Position numbers and translations under genes: made by a program. A stretch of DNA of 64,000 nt from Acanthaster planci (Eukaryota > Echinodermata > Asteroidea > Valvatida > Acanthasteridae). Shown here piece by piece: positions 1 through 11,600 of the stretch. A model generated the notes under the pieces. It did no database searches. It was not told where the DNA came from and saw nothing but the letters and a program-made list of their open reading frames with translations. Position 1 is the first letter of the stretch. Every line of letters starts with the position of its first letter. The DNA is taken from NCBI RefSeq assembly GCF_001949145.1, contig NW_019091405.1, positions 1,180,457-1,244,456 of the forward strand. Direction: 5' to 3'.

Positions 1-2960
1 GTTTTTACTAAATACTTCTGTTGTCTGCAAAAAAGACCTAAACTCAGCAATGCAGCAATTTTTTTTCTGTCTGTTTTTTCATTTCCCAATCTTTTTTAGG
101 GCAATGCCAATATTCGATTGATTATCAAATATTTGAATATTAATTTCCAAATTTGAATAATACTAAATTCATGAAAAGGAAGGGAACATTTTCTTTTGCT
201 TTGTATGAGAAAATATGCACTACGGAGGCTTGTTTCAAGCAGATTTAAAATGAAAACGACAGAAATCTATTGATTGAGAAATTTTCAACTGGGCAAGAAA
301 TATTGGTCATCTCTTAAATCTTGCTTAAGCGTGGCTGGAGATACTCCTAGATGTGAAAAGCTATTATATTGATTATAATGTACAGTTGCATGCATTATTG
401 CAACTGATTTTGTATATGGTTTGTTCATCAACAATCTGCCCATCGGTACAACCAAATATTCAGATACCCGATCGAATTGAAGGTTGAATATTTGAATAGT
501 GAATTATTTGAATTGACTCAGCCCTAATGGCACATGGGTATAGCAAATCTGAGATTTTCAATGGTGTGCATGCAGTTTGAGTTAATATGGCCTTAAGCTA
601 TTATTGCCCAAGCCAAACACCCCCAAAGACCCCAAGGTGCCATTTGTTGGATATCTTTTATTTCCCTGGCCCTGTGCTGTCTATAGGGCCTTTCAAATTC
701 TCATGCTTTTTTTCCCTCCTGCTTGTGTCATTGATACTCCACAAGGTCTTTTTTTTTTCTACATCACAGTTGTGTTTCTCCTACAAGTGGCTGCAAAACT
801 ATCCCTGGCTATCCCTACAAATGTAACAGAACAACTCACAAAGTATTGAAAATCCCATGCAGATAAACGTACTGGTAAATAGAAAAATGAAAATACAGCC
901 CTCTTTAAATGAATAAGACAAATATTAATTTTGAGCCAATTGAGGCAAAATCAAAAACTAACCGAAGGTGCTATTTTGCAACCTACATGTATGGCTGCTC
1001 ATTCAAAATTGTAGGCAAAATGGCAGAGGTCTGTTGCTCAGTGTTGTGATTTGTGTTTTTTTTCTGATTACAGGTGACATTTTGTAGGAAATTGATATAG
1101 CTTTATGGTTATTCATAACAAAAAAGGCTGTCCATGCTCAGCAAAATATGATTGCTGAAAAAAAAAGCATTTTAAAATGCAACTTGAGAGCTACAATAAT
1201 GTCTCCTTAAAATGACCAGAGACTGTTTTATGATTATATTTAAAAAAGATGAACAAAATTAACAGAGAGCCTTAAATAAGTTGAATAAATATATTTGGCT
1301 TGTAATTGAGATAGATATGTGTACACGTGTGCAATTTGTGCGGAGTAGTTCTCATTCTACATACAGCAGCTTGTATTTTCAAAGAAATTGGTGATGAGGC
1401 ATTTCACGCAATATTGCCTCCCTCAGCAAACTGGCAGGAGTCAGTCTCCTCTGCAGTGGGTGATTGGGGATGATGGAGCAGATGAGAAGAACAAAGGGAG
1501 GGATACAATAAAGGATACCTAGGCAACTGTCTCCACAGTCCAAACCACAAGGTTAATTGCCTCCACAGACTGCCATCAGTCTTGATGTGCCTACTGGCAA
1601 CAAAAGGTACATGTACAAGGCATGCAAAGTCTAGTAACGGCAAGCTACAGTGCACACCGAAACCCAACACTGCACGTACACACGAGAGCTACTGCCTTCC
1701 TGAGGACAACACACATGCTCCAGGTGCAGTTCAGCTGAACATCTTTAGAGCTACTAGTGTACATCCAATCCATGCCGCCCTGCAACTGTCATGTGCAACA
1801 AGAGTGGACATTTGCACATCGACTGGTTTTTAATGACAGTGCGCAACGTGTTGGATAATAACAGCAGAGAGAGAAGGATTGGGGAGCAAGAGCCTCGGCC
1901 CGCATTTAGCCCCCCCCCTTTTTTTGCTCAGCAGAGGCAAATGTAGTTCAGAAATAGTTGCAACTCTAACACTTTCTAATGGTCAGATTATACCTCTGTC
2001 AAAAATGTCATGCCGAGATTTATAGATTTGATGCAACTAAGAATTACAGTTAAAGATTTGGAGGATGGCTAAAATCGCCCATTTTAAAAAATCAATTATA
2101 ATGTAGCTCTAACGGGAATCTGCTGAAATTTTGACAACATGCAAGATGGGACATAAACGTATTCATCTAAGTTGTGACATTGATTTTAAATAGATGTCCT
2201 GGTGTAGTGGCATAATAATTTTACGAATAAAACAACCAGTGGAAAAGTATCGACTTTTGTGTGTGCATGTTTTTTCTGTCTTTTAATATTGATATCACAT
2301 CTGTAGTCACTCATGGCACCGTCACGGTCCAAAAGAAGACTACGACAAAGGGTTTATAATATTGCAGTAAACATCTTTGCTGAGAAAACAAGTGGCAGTC
2401 GAGTTTCCATTTGACAGGCTGCCCAGAATGTCCAAGATAATCACGTGCAAGTAAATGCAGCAAGCTCATGTGTTGGATGCCAGCTCTCGGTGGAAGTGCT
2501 CTCAGGACAGACGGTGCAGGCCAAATACGAGCTCCCTACTGCAGGATACTGGCAGTGTGGTATGGAAGTAGGACTGAGGCTCACTGCCAGGTGATCGAGG
2601 AAGAACAGGAAGTTAGATAAGCCTCACTGGCAGGGATCTCCCGTCACTTTCAGAAATGGCTAACACCCGATGAAAGAAGAACGTCACTGCAGTTTCATAC
2701 AGCAAGTGTGTTTTGATTTTGTCGCAATGTTGCTGAGATCCGTGTACCTTTGCAGATGAAGCCCTCAAGTTCAGCATGCTGTACTGAGTTTCCAGCTGTT
2801 GCAAATACCTTGGGAGTCAGGTTGCTTGGTCCACCTGTGGATTTGGTTTGCAGTCCCTACCTGAACCCATGAGTTTAAATATCCAAAACATTCTTCTAGG
2901 GTTTTCCTCCCAGTCCCATCACTAAAACTGTAACTTCTACTTCTTGTCTCCTCTCAACAG

Positions 2961-3026
2961 GTTTCTTTAGGCTTGTGAGCTACAGTATCAAGGGCACTTT
3001 TAGGAATCCTTGGTTTCATTACCAAA
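2961..3026 (+). repeat. Dispersed repeat, copy 1 (GGCTTGTGAGCTACAG core)
   Basis: Shares GGCTTGTGAGCTACAG and, after a variable middle, AGGAATCCTTGGTTTCATTA with 21825-21895 in the same orientation. Weaker similarity reaches upstream to about 2880. Likely the 3' part of a SINE-like element. Confidence 0.6.
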
Positions 3027-4618
3027 TAGATTTAATAATATCTGACACCCCCCTTAAAATTGTTAGCACTCAGTTGTAATATATTCTTTTCTTTTTTAAT
3101 TTTTTTTTACATTACTAGAAATCTTTGTTTCCATATTCTGAAATAAACTTTTCTGAGAACAAAAGCACATTTGTCAGTTGCCTGTAAAAATGAAATATAC
3201 CCGTTGGTTTTGTGTGTAACAATTGCTTCTAGAATAACTTCTTGATTTCTATATCGTGCAACCCCCCCCCCGGAATTAGTTGAGAAATTGCACAGCTGGC
3301 GCATGCTTTGCACCTGGCTCTAGTTCCTTACATGGTAATCATGGTTTCCACAGGTGCTTTGACTCGTGCGAAATGAGTTACCCTTTTCCAGTAAAACGTG
3401 TTAACTATCATCCCGGATTACATGTACATGTAAATGGTTGTGCCATTGAAAATAGGATAATGAATTCAAACCAGTGGATGGGCTGCATCCCAGAGACAGG
3501 TGCGCAATTCCATCATTACAGATGTTTGTATGCAACTTGCAAGTTGTAATTGATAAACAAATTAACTTGTGGTAGAAAAAAACAGTATATTTGCATTTAT
3601 ACTTTTAGCCTATATTTAAGAGTTAAACATATTAAAGAAACTTAGTTTTAGCTTCACTAATTAATTAAATTAGCCTGTTTTCCTGTATAGTTTCACTAGT
3701 TGTGAAAATCTGCAAAAAGGGTCCGGTATAAAGATTGAAAGATCGTCCAACACACACAAATAGCTACGATGCATGTTGCTTGCTAAAGGATGACAACCTG
3801 AAAGCCAATGCAAACAAAACTCCAAAATTCTAATCTCCTCTCTATACGTGTAAATATTTATCTCTTTGGTTTAACTTCTCAAAGTTTTCTGACTGCAAAC
3901 ATTGCTGGTATAGTTTGATTGGCTTAGGTTCCTATAGTGTCAATCTATTTTGAGACTCGATCAAAGTTGAACATCCATTTCTTGTATGGCTGATAAACGA
4001 TTTGCGTGTTCATAAAAACAATATTTATATAATCAATTTTTTTTTAGGCATCAAAGAAAACATCTGTCATTTACAGATCAATAAAGAAAATATCTGAAAG
4101 ATTGGACTGAGTTCGTATGCCTCTCATTAATCCTGAGTTAAAAAACTGAAAATAATGCCCCCCTTCCCAATTAATGGTACCACTCACACATGTACATGTA
4201 TGAGTGTTAACAAAGTTACATTGTACTTAAATCCGTTCCACTTAAATCTTCAGCATTTTTAGTAAAGAATATCAATTATTTTCCGCATGTTTTTCTGAAT
4301 CCAAATATTTCAGATTAGAAAATATGCAAATTCATACATGTCATTTGAACGGAATGCAATGTTATTTTTTTGGATTATCTGTCGATAGTTTATATTTGAA
4401 AGTTTAGTTTTTGGTTTGAAGTTTGTATTGTTGCTTTTTCTTTTATACACCACTTTCAATTTGCCTACAACTTTTATGCAATTGCAGAAATATCACCTTT
4501 TGTTTGGTTTTGAATTTTCCTCAGATTCGTTCAAAATGGACATTTGTCCTATTAACTTTTAAATAGGGTTATATTTTCATTTATTATTTAGTAGCACGTG
4601 TATTATAATCAGTGCTGG

Positions 4619-4715
4619 AGGACTCAAGTGTGGACTTGGACTCAAGTCCCTACTTTCAATGACTCAGACTCGAACAATGAGGACTCAAATATCTCAAGGA
4701 CTCAGCCTGAGTCCA
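4619..4715 (+). repeat. GACTC-rich degenerate minisatellite
   Basis: Six GACTC words, mostly as GGACTCAA, in about 95 bases, plus one GAGTC. Irregular spacing of 8-20 bases. Reads as a decayed short tandem repeat. Confidence 0.55.
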
Positions 4716-5517
4716 GCAAGGGATTTGTTACATGTTGTGAATAACTCTTTAACTTGTGTACCAATGGCCAAGTATAGCTTTAGCAGCCACTTGTAGGAAG
4801 AGCATGACTGTAACATCAAAAGAGCAGGCCTTGGAGACCTCCTGTGATTTTGACTGAAAAATCCCTTCATAAAATCTATTTACTTGTGTAGAGTGCTTGA
4901 GATGGAGGATTAAGGGTGATTATGGTAACTGTGTGTTGCAATACATGTACATGTAGTTATGACTCCACTTTCGCTTTTAGCCGTGGAACGGAAATTGTCT
5001 AAAAGAATTTTTTCTCTTTATTTACTTAAGTTTCTCATTTAGTGTTTGAATCATCATTGTTTCACAAACCTTGTATATTTTTTGCATCTTTAATCAAAGG
5101 TTGCAATTGTTTTCTGCATACTAGGATTGCATCAGCTGCTAATAAACCTGTCCTTTTCTTGTGACAGTTCAAGAGAGCTTAGTGTATATGATTTCTTATA
5201 TTATCTGTGACAAAGGGGTGGTAAAAAGCACATGTAAGGACAAAGATTTTTTTGAAGCAGAGCCCCAAACTTTCTTAACTCAGAAAGTGTATGCTTACAG
5301 GGCATAACACCAGTGATGTAACTTGTTTTGACATGAAGAGTTCTTAGAGGGCTTTTGATCGACAGATAATTTTTTTTCAACTTGGTAGTATCCTAAAATT
5401 TGACCTTGATGTACAGTGGCTTGTCATATCTGTGTTTGGCAGCTGGCACTTCTAAAGCACTAATGATCCTAATTTGCTTACTTCTCCCCTCCCCTTTCTT
5501 GAACTTTCTACATGTAG

Positions 5518-5649
5518 GTGCATTTCTCATCCCTTACTTGATATGCCTGGTGATAGGTGGGGTACCACTCTTGTTGATGGAGCTTGGACTGGGCCAATTC
5601 ATGGCCCAGGGAGGCATAGGCGTCTGGAAAATATCTCCTTTGTTCAAAG
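5518..5649 (+). CDS. SLC6 transporter exon (TM2 and first intracellular loop)
   Basis: Residues 1-44, opening [12 protein letters not shown] and containing [11 protein letters not shown] and [11 protein letters not shown], the classic SLC6 TM2 and IL1 block. The acceptor is a pyrimidine-rich tract ending in TAG at 5517; the donor is G/GTGAGT at 5650. The exon starts two bases into a Gly codon, so the missing upstream exon must end with one extra base. Confidence 0.93.
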
Positions 5650-8600
5650 GTGAGTTGTCCGGGCTTTGTAGCTCAACTCACCTTTTGAATTCTGAGTTGA
5701 GTGTAACTACTCTGCAGGGTGAACAGGCAACTTCATACTCCATGTTAAAGGAAAGTTTACTGAAAAGTTAAATCAGTGGCAGAATTGACGGAAGTTGAAA
5801 TGCTGTGAACGTGTCCAGTGACTTCACCCATTCAGGCTCTGGTTGGCTTTCATACATAGTTTGAACTGATCTTGAAGTGCTAAGCCTAAGGTTTTGGGGG
5901 GCAAAGTTTACATTACCGTATAACCAAATATTTCTAATGCGTCACCTAAAAGATCCCCCACAATTTTAGAGAGAAAAAATGAAATCTGCAACGAAAAGTA
6001 GGATTTGTAAGATCAGGACTGTTGAACAGTGACAGCAGTCATTTCACAGTGTTGTTTCTGCATGTAGCCCACAACACATGCTCCATCAGGGCCAATTTTT
6101 ACAGGCAACTGACTCTGACATGATTTCTTCCAGGTATTGGTTTGGGAAGCGTGGTTATCCTGATACTCCTTGACATCTATTACAACATCATCTTGGCCTG
6201 GGGGATCTATTACATGTTCATGTCTTTCACCTCCGTCCTACCGTGGTCGCACTGCGGCAACGACTTCAACACCTATACTTGCAGGGACCCAAACTTGATT
6301 GGGGTCCCCGGCTCCACGTTTTGGGTCTGCGACCACTTTTGGCTAAATGAGACCCTCCCACCATTGCCCTCTGACTCAGTGAATGTCTCTGAGGCCCTGC
6401 AGAACTGCACTGATCTGGAGGGTATCAACCGGACGAGTTCTGTCACCGAGTTCTGGGAGTGAGTATTGCTTGCCGAGTTATAGGATTTACTGCGGCGTGT
6501 ACACAGAGTCTTTGCTGCTGTTGAGGGTTTTCATTTTCACTGTTTTGAATAGAATGTATATTGCACATCAAATGTTCCTCTTAAAATGAAAACTTGTAGA
6601 CCTATGGTCCTTTGCTTTGAAGTGCCTGCAACATTTCCATTCTTCAAGAAAAGTTTCTTTGAGGGCATGATTCAGACCCTCTGTCATAGTTTGGTTGCCA
6701 TGGGCAAATCAGCTGAAAACTGCGGGCATTGTGGGGGAGGGGCCACAGACTATCCAAATATAAACAAAGGATGAAGGGCGGGGGAGGGTGGGGTGGACAT
6801 AGCTGGAGACTTTGGGGGTAGTGTTAGAAACTTGTAAAATATTCCCCATGTCTTTTCTTTCTCCCCTTTGGTTTTTCTTTTTTGGGGGGATGAAATGCCC
6901 CTTATTGTACCCCTTGTAACACCCGTAGATACTGCGAACCAGTCACAGGCTATACTGACATTTGGAATTGTCACCAAAAAAAATTGTTTAGAGTGCTATT
7001 TCCGGGGGGAGAGAAGTGTTCCTTGCCCGTCCCTCTTGTATCACTTGTTAATGCTGAGAATGGTACCCTACCAGCCAGTCTGACATTTGGATACGTCAAC
7101 AAATTTGGGAGTCTGACATGTGGACGCATCAACAAAGGCAAAGTTTGCCTTGTCAGTTAAATTTCTGTGTTTAATAGTCCCATGTAATTGATTTCACTGG
7201 TACATGTATATTTCCTTTTTCAGTCAAGATGGCCCACATGCCAAAGGATCAATTTTTTTAATGAAGAAGAGAACCAAAGAGAATATTTTTAACATGTATT
7301 TGATTGGATAAAGTTATTGGCTTATTCTACATACAATACCCACGTACACGTACTGTACATGTGTGCAAAGGTTTACGTGCAGAATGTTGCTTACAGTGAG
7401 TTTTTACGGCATCCATGTTTCGTCACTGTGGACATTCATAAATTTGCATATGTGCAATGTTTGTTTTATAACAAATTACAAGTGCTTGTCCTTGGCTGAC
7501 AAACTGTATATAACCACTACAATGCACCCATGAAAAGATGAGGTGAATCTCAACCTCCCCACTCTCTTTTATCCTGCATTCCACCCCATGATTTGAAAGA
7601 GATTGAAATTTGAATGCATTCACACCACCATAGCCTACCCTTCTCTTCTCAGCCAGATAGCTTCTCACTTGTATAGGGTCATCTAAGTACTCAAGATCGA
7701 GAGTCGTAATCATTCAGTTGTGACTTTTCTTTATGACAGGTGTACCAATCCCAGATGCAGCCTGCCCAGTGTCTGTAATTGGGAGGCAGCGTCACTTTGT
7801 CCTGAATAACAGTAGGCAGCGTTGGCCAAACTGTTGTATTGGCGGCCTGTTTAGATCATTGCTCATGGTGTGGATGACTGTTGAGAAGGATTATGGTTTT
7901 AAACTCATTCAGACAGTGAGCACGAAGCAAACAGCGTATTATACATTTTCCAGTCAATTGACAGGGTGTTGTGGGGCTGTGCCATGTAATCGTCTCTGGT
8001 CAAAATGAATATTTCTGAAACTACATACCAGGTCTATAAACTTTCATATCGCACGTTTCACTCAGTTTTGATTATTTTGACAATTTTGTCAAATTGTTTC
8101 CACAGTTGCCCTACTACTTTTTTTTTCATACTTGCCTACTCAATTAAAAGCGAATGTACATGTACATGTTGCAATCGGCATTTTGGTGTTGTACCAACTG
8201 GCAACATCAATTGTAATTAATAATAATACTAATCATAGTAATAATAATTGAGAATTTATATTGCGTTGTTTCCATAAATATGATCAATGGCAACATACAG
8301 ATACAACTTAAAGAAATAAATGGATATTTATTTGTAACCATTACAATAATGGTTCAATATGTGTACCAGTGGGTCATACCAATTCATTGATGTTTCTTTA
8401 ATTTTTCGGGTATCGGGGTACCTGTTCATTGCAGAAAAGTTTACTTAATTCCCAAATTAGCTCTGTGGTATTTCATTCAATTTTGGCTCTCTTTTTGAGG
8501 ATTTGCAGATTTATTACCAAAATACACTCTGTCATGAATTGGTACTAAGTGGCTGATAGTTGCGAAACATGGGTGTCAGGCGGTACATCTCTAAGAAAAG

Positions 8601-11600
8601 TAACCATGGAGATTTTAACCCCAATCCTCCAAAATTTGGGAGGAGTGGGGAAAAATGACCCCAAAATGTGGCTGATTGTAATAATGCATTTAAGGTTGTA
8701 GTTTAGACCTTGTGTTGTTATGCTCAGCCATGCATAAAATCATGTCTGGAGTGTGCGTGAAATCATCCATACTGCTTCAGGGTACCATCCACTCTGCCTC
8801 AACATAATGACATGAATTGCCGGAGGATTTTGAAGGATTGAGGCAGTGTTATGGGCACCCCTTGAACTCATTAAACAAGATGTCCTTGACAATATGTCTG
8901 TATACATGTACGTGCAGGAATAAGCATTATTATGCTGTTAGAACCAGGATGTAATGCACAAACCATATTTCTGACAAGCATGGCTCTTTCAAACATTCTC
9001 AACGTGTTGTTTGTTGTGTTTGGTCCTGACATTTCTCACAGCAGGTAATGTAACAGCGCAAACAAATCAAAGCACGTTACCAGAGGAATTGGGAAACTTC
9101 ACCTTCAGCAGTCTGATCAATTATGTAGCCCACAAAAAGTGCCTAAAAATGCTTTCCACTCCGAAAGAAATGCAACATTTTTTCACGCTGTTCGGGTACA
9201 TACTTGTATAATCCAAGTTGCGTGGCATTTGAATGATTTCTTTTGGCAGTAATCAGTCCCAGGTCAAGTCTTAATTGCCGTTGATGGATGTTGCTGTGGA
9301 GTTGTCATCAGAATTCTAAGTACATGTACGTGTACGGTAGTCCATTGGAGTATGAGGGAAATTAAGATCTTGAGCACGAGTCAGCACAATCACACGTGCC
9401 AAAGACCAACTAGAAAAAGCCAAGTTTGGTCTTAGGTCCCTACGTCTTTCAGCATCATTCAGTGTAGGATAACAGTACAGATATGGAACGCCAAAGAGGC
9501 AAAAACTTGGAGGCAACACATCGATCGTTCCTCAGAATCGATCAGTCGTTTCCCTTCATCGATCGATCGTTCCCTACCTCGATTGATCGTTCCCCTACAT
9601 CGATTGATCAACCTCTTTTGATCGATGAAGAAAGAGCGATGAAAAAGAGCTATGGAAAAAGAGCCATGACAAAAGACCGATGAAACTACATCGATGCCAA
9701 CTTACAAAACCTCTTCCAGCACCAAATAACACGTGTTCACTGTAACCATTGCCCACCAGGACTCAAGGCCACCCATGTTCATTACCTATAAGTCTGGTCC
9801 TGAGCCAATTGAGTCTAGTTTCCTTGTCATGAAACCACTGAGAATATTTTCTTTTTTCCCCTTGATGGGGTGGGATGGGAAGCTCATTGCCAAAGGAAAT
9901 TATAGTTATACTTTATAATTTCTAAAAATTGCGTGGCACCCTCCTGCTGCAAGGAAATTATTTCATCTACGGCTATAGCTGAACGTTCAGAACGTAACAG
10001 TGTAATTTCCATGGGCTAAGGATTAATTTCCACATGTACATGTATCACAATGTAATCATGGGGAAGGACAATTGTAATCGAGCCTAGTTTGTTAGGAATC
10101 CATAGTACATCAAAATCATACATACATAGTGAAATTTGTTGAAACAAATTATGGGAACTGCATGTGTATTAAGTTTGGTAATGTTATTGTACATAGTCTA
10201 AATCATTACCAACACGTAGGGAAAAAAGAAGCATAATGGTTTGGCTTTTCCTATTTACACAAACAATGGTTCAGACTGGACAAGAAACATAAGACAGGAG
10301 ACATGAGACAAGACAGCAGGATACACTGGCAGGATAGACAACAGTTAAAGACAGATGTGCTACATGTTGAGACCAGACCTTTAAAGAGTGGAAGTGGATT
10401 GGGATGAATAAATGATCTGATTTTCATTATTCAAACTAATAAGGTAGATTTGGAAATAATAAGTGTTAAATCTGCTTCGGTAACAGGAGCGAAAAGTGAA
10501 GAATGTGCACATCTTTCATCACGAAAATGTTCAAATGAACTGCTTGATTGAGGAAGTTCTCTTGCTATTTTCTTGCCAATGTTAATGAAATAATCATTGA
10601 AAGCATTAGCAATATCAATATCAAAATCAATTTTAGCATCAGTTTGCATATAATGGGACAGATTTTGTTTAAGGTTCGTTTTACCGAGCAGCGAATTAAT
10701 AAGCGCCCATGTACTTTTAACATTATGTTTCTCTTATTAATTTGTTCACTTAAGTAATTTTCTTTGCCATTCTTATTACACATGTTCATTTGTTTTTAAA
10801 CTTTATTCAGGCAGATTTATTATGAACTGTAGGATTCTGAAGATATTTTTATGCAGATTTTTTCTCTGATTGAGTTATAGATTCCTTCCGTTATCCAAGG
10901 TGGTTTTGACTTATTAATATGACTTCGGAGCTCACACTGTGGACAATTTTTGTCATACACAATTTAAGAAATTCTCATAGGCCTCATCAACATTATCTGG
11001 GGCAAGTTCATCTTAATCTTAGTTAATGCTTACAGGCTACCAGAGAAATTTTCATGTTTTTCTCTTTTTTTTATTTGTAAGAATACCAGGTTACAAAACT
11101 TCTGAAGTTTCTTTGTACGGTTCATTTTAATCTTTTCTTGCTTACTCATCGGTCAAACGATGATGTCCAGAGATTGTATCGGCGGTTGTTGTCCAAATGC
11201 TACGAAATCCTTTGTTTTTTCTAAACATCCAGGCGATAGTCTTTTAGGATCCATGAGACGGCCGAGATTATACACTCTCTTTGTTGCGCTTAACAATATG
11301 CATATTATTTATATGCACCTCATCGGTGTTAGCTTGGGGTTTCGGGATCAGAAATGAAAATAATAAACTGTGCGTATACTGGACTAAGTGCGACTCATCC
11401 ACTCTTCCACTGAGAAAGTGAGAGGCAATATGGGTGATTCATAGTAGTGCACCTCCAAGAGTTTGCAATGCGTTGACCAATCACGATGTGCAAAATCTGT
11501 TGACCTAATACGCGTTTGGAAAGGGTCGAGAGATTTTGTGCATTGTGATTGGTCAACGCGTTGTAAACTCTTGGAGGTGCACTGTTTTGAATTGCCCGTA

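Larger units (their letters stand above)
1..5517. other. Upstream non-coding region (probable first intron or 5' flank)
   Basis: No exon recognised. I looked for a TM1 exon with the NVWRFPY motif and a phase-1 donor and found none. It holds a GACTC-rich block (4619-4715), one copy of a dispersed repeat (2961-3026) and several ACATGTACATGT palindromes. Short frames here show no family motif. Confidence 0.6.

Noticed and set aside
604-849. Candidate first exon of the SLC6 gene containing an FPW word
   Set aside because: No NVWRFPY context, no donor of the required phase, and no similarity to TM1.
9042-9135. Possible cassette exon of the transporter with three N-glycosylation sequons after a CACAG acceptor
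   Set aside because: Joined to the upstream exon (which ends with two codon bases) it hits an immediate stop from either tandem acceptor; no fitting donor.
9483-9683. Low-complexity RSIV/IDRS peptide frame in the foldback arm
   Set aside because: Product of CGATCGAT repeats; the same peptide appears in the inverted arm on the other strand.
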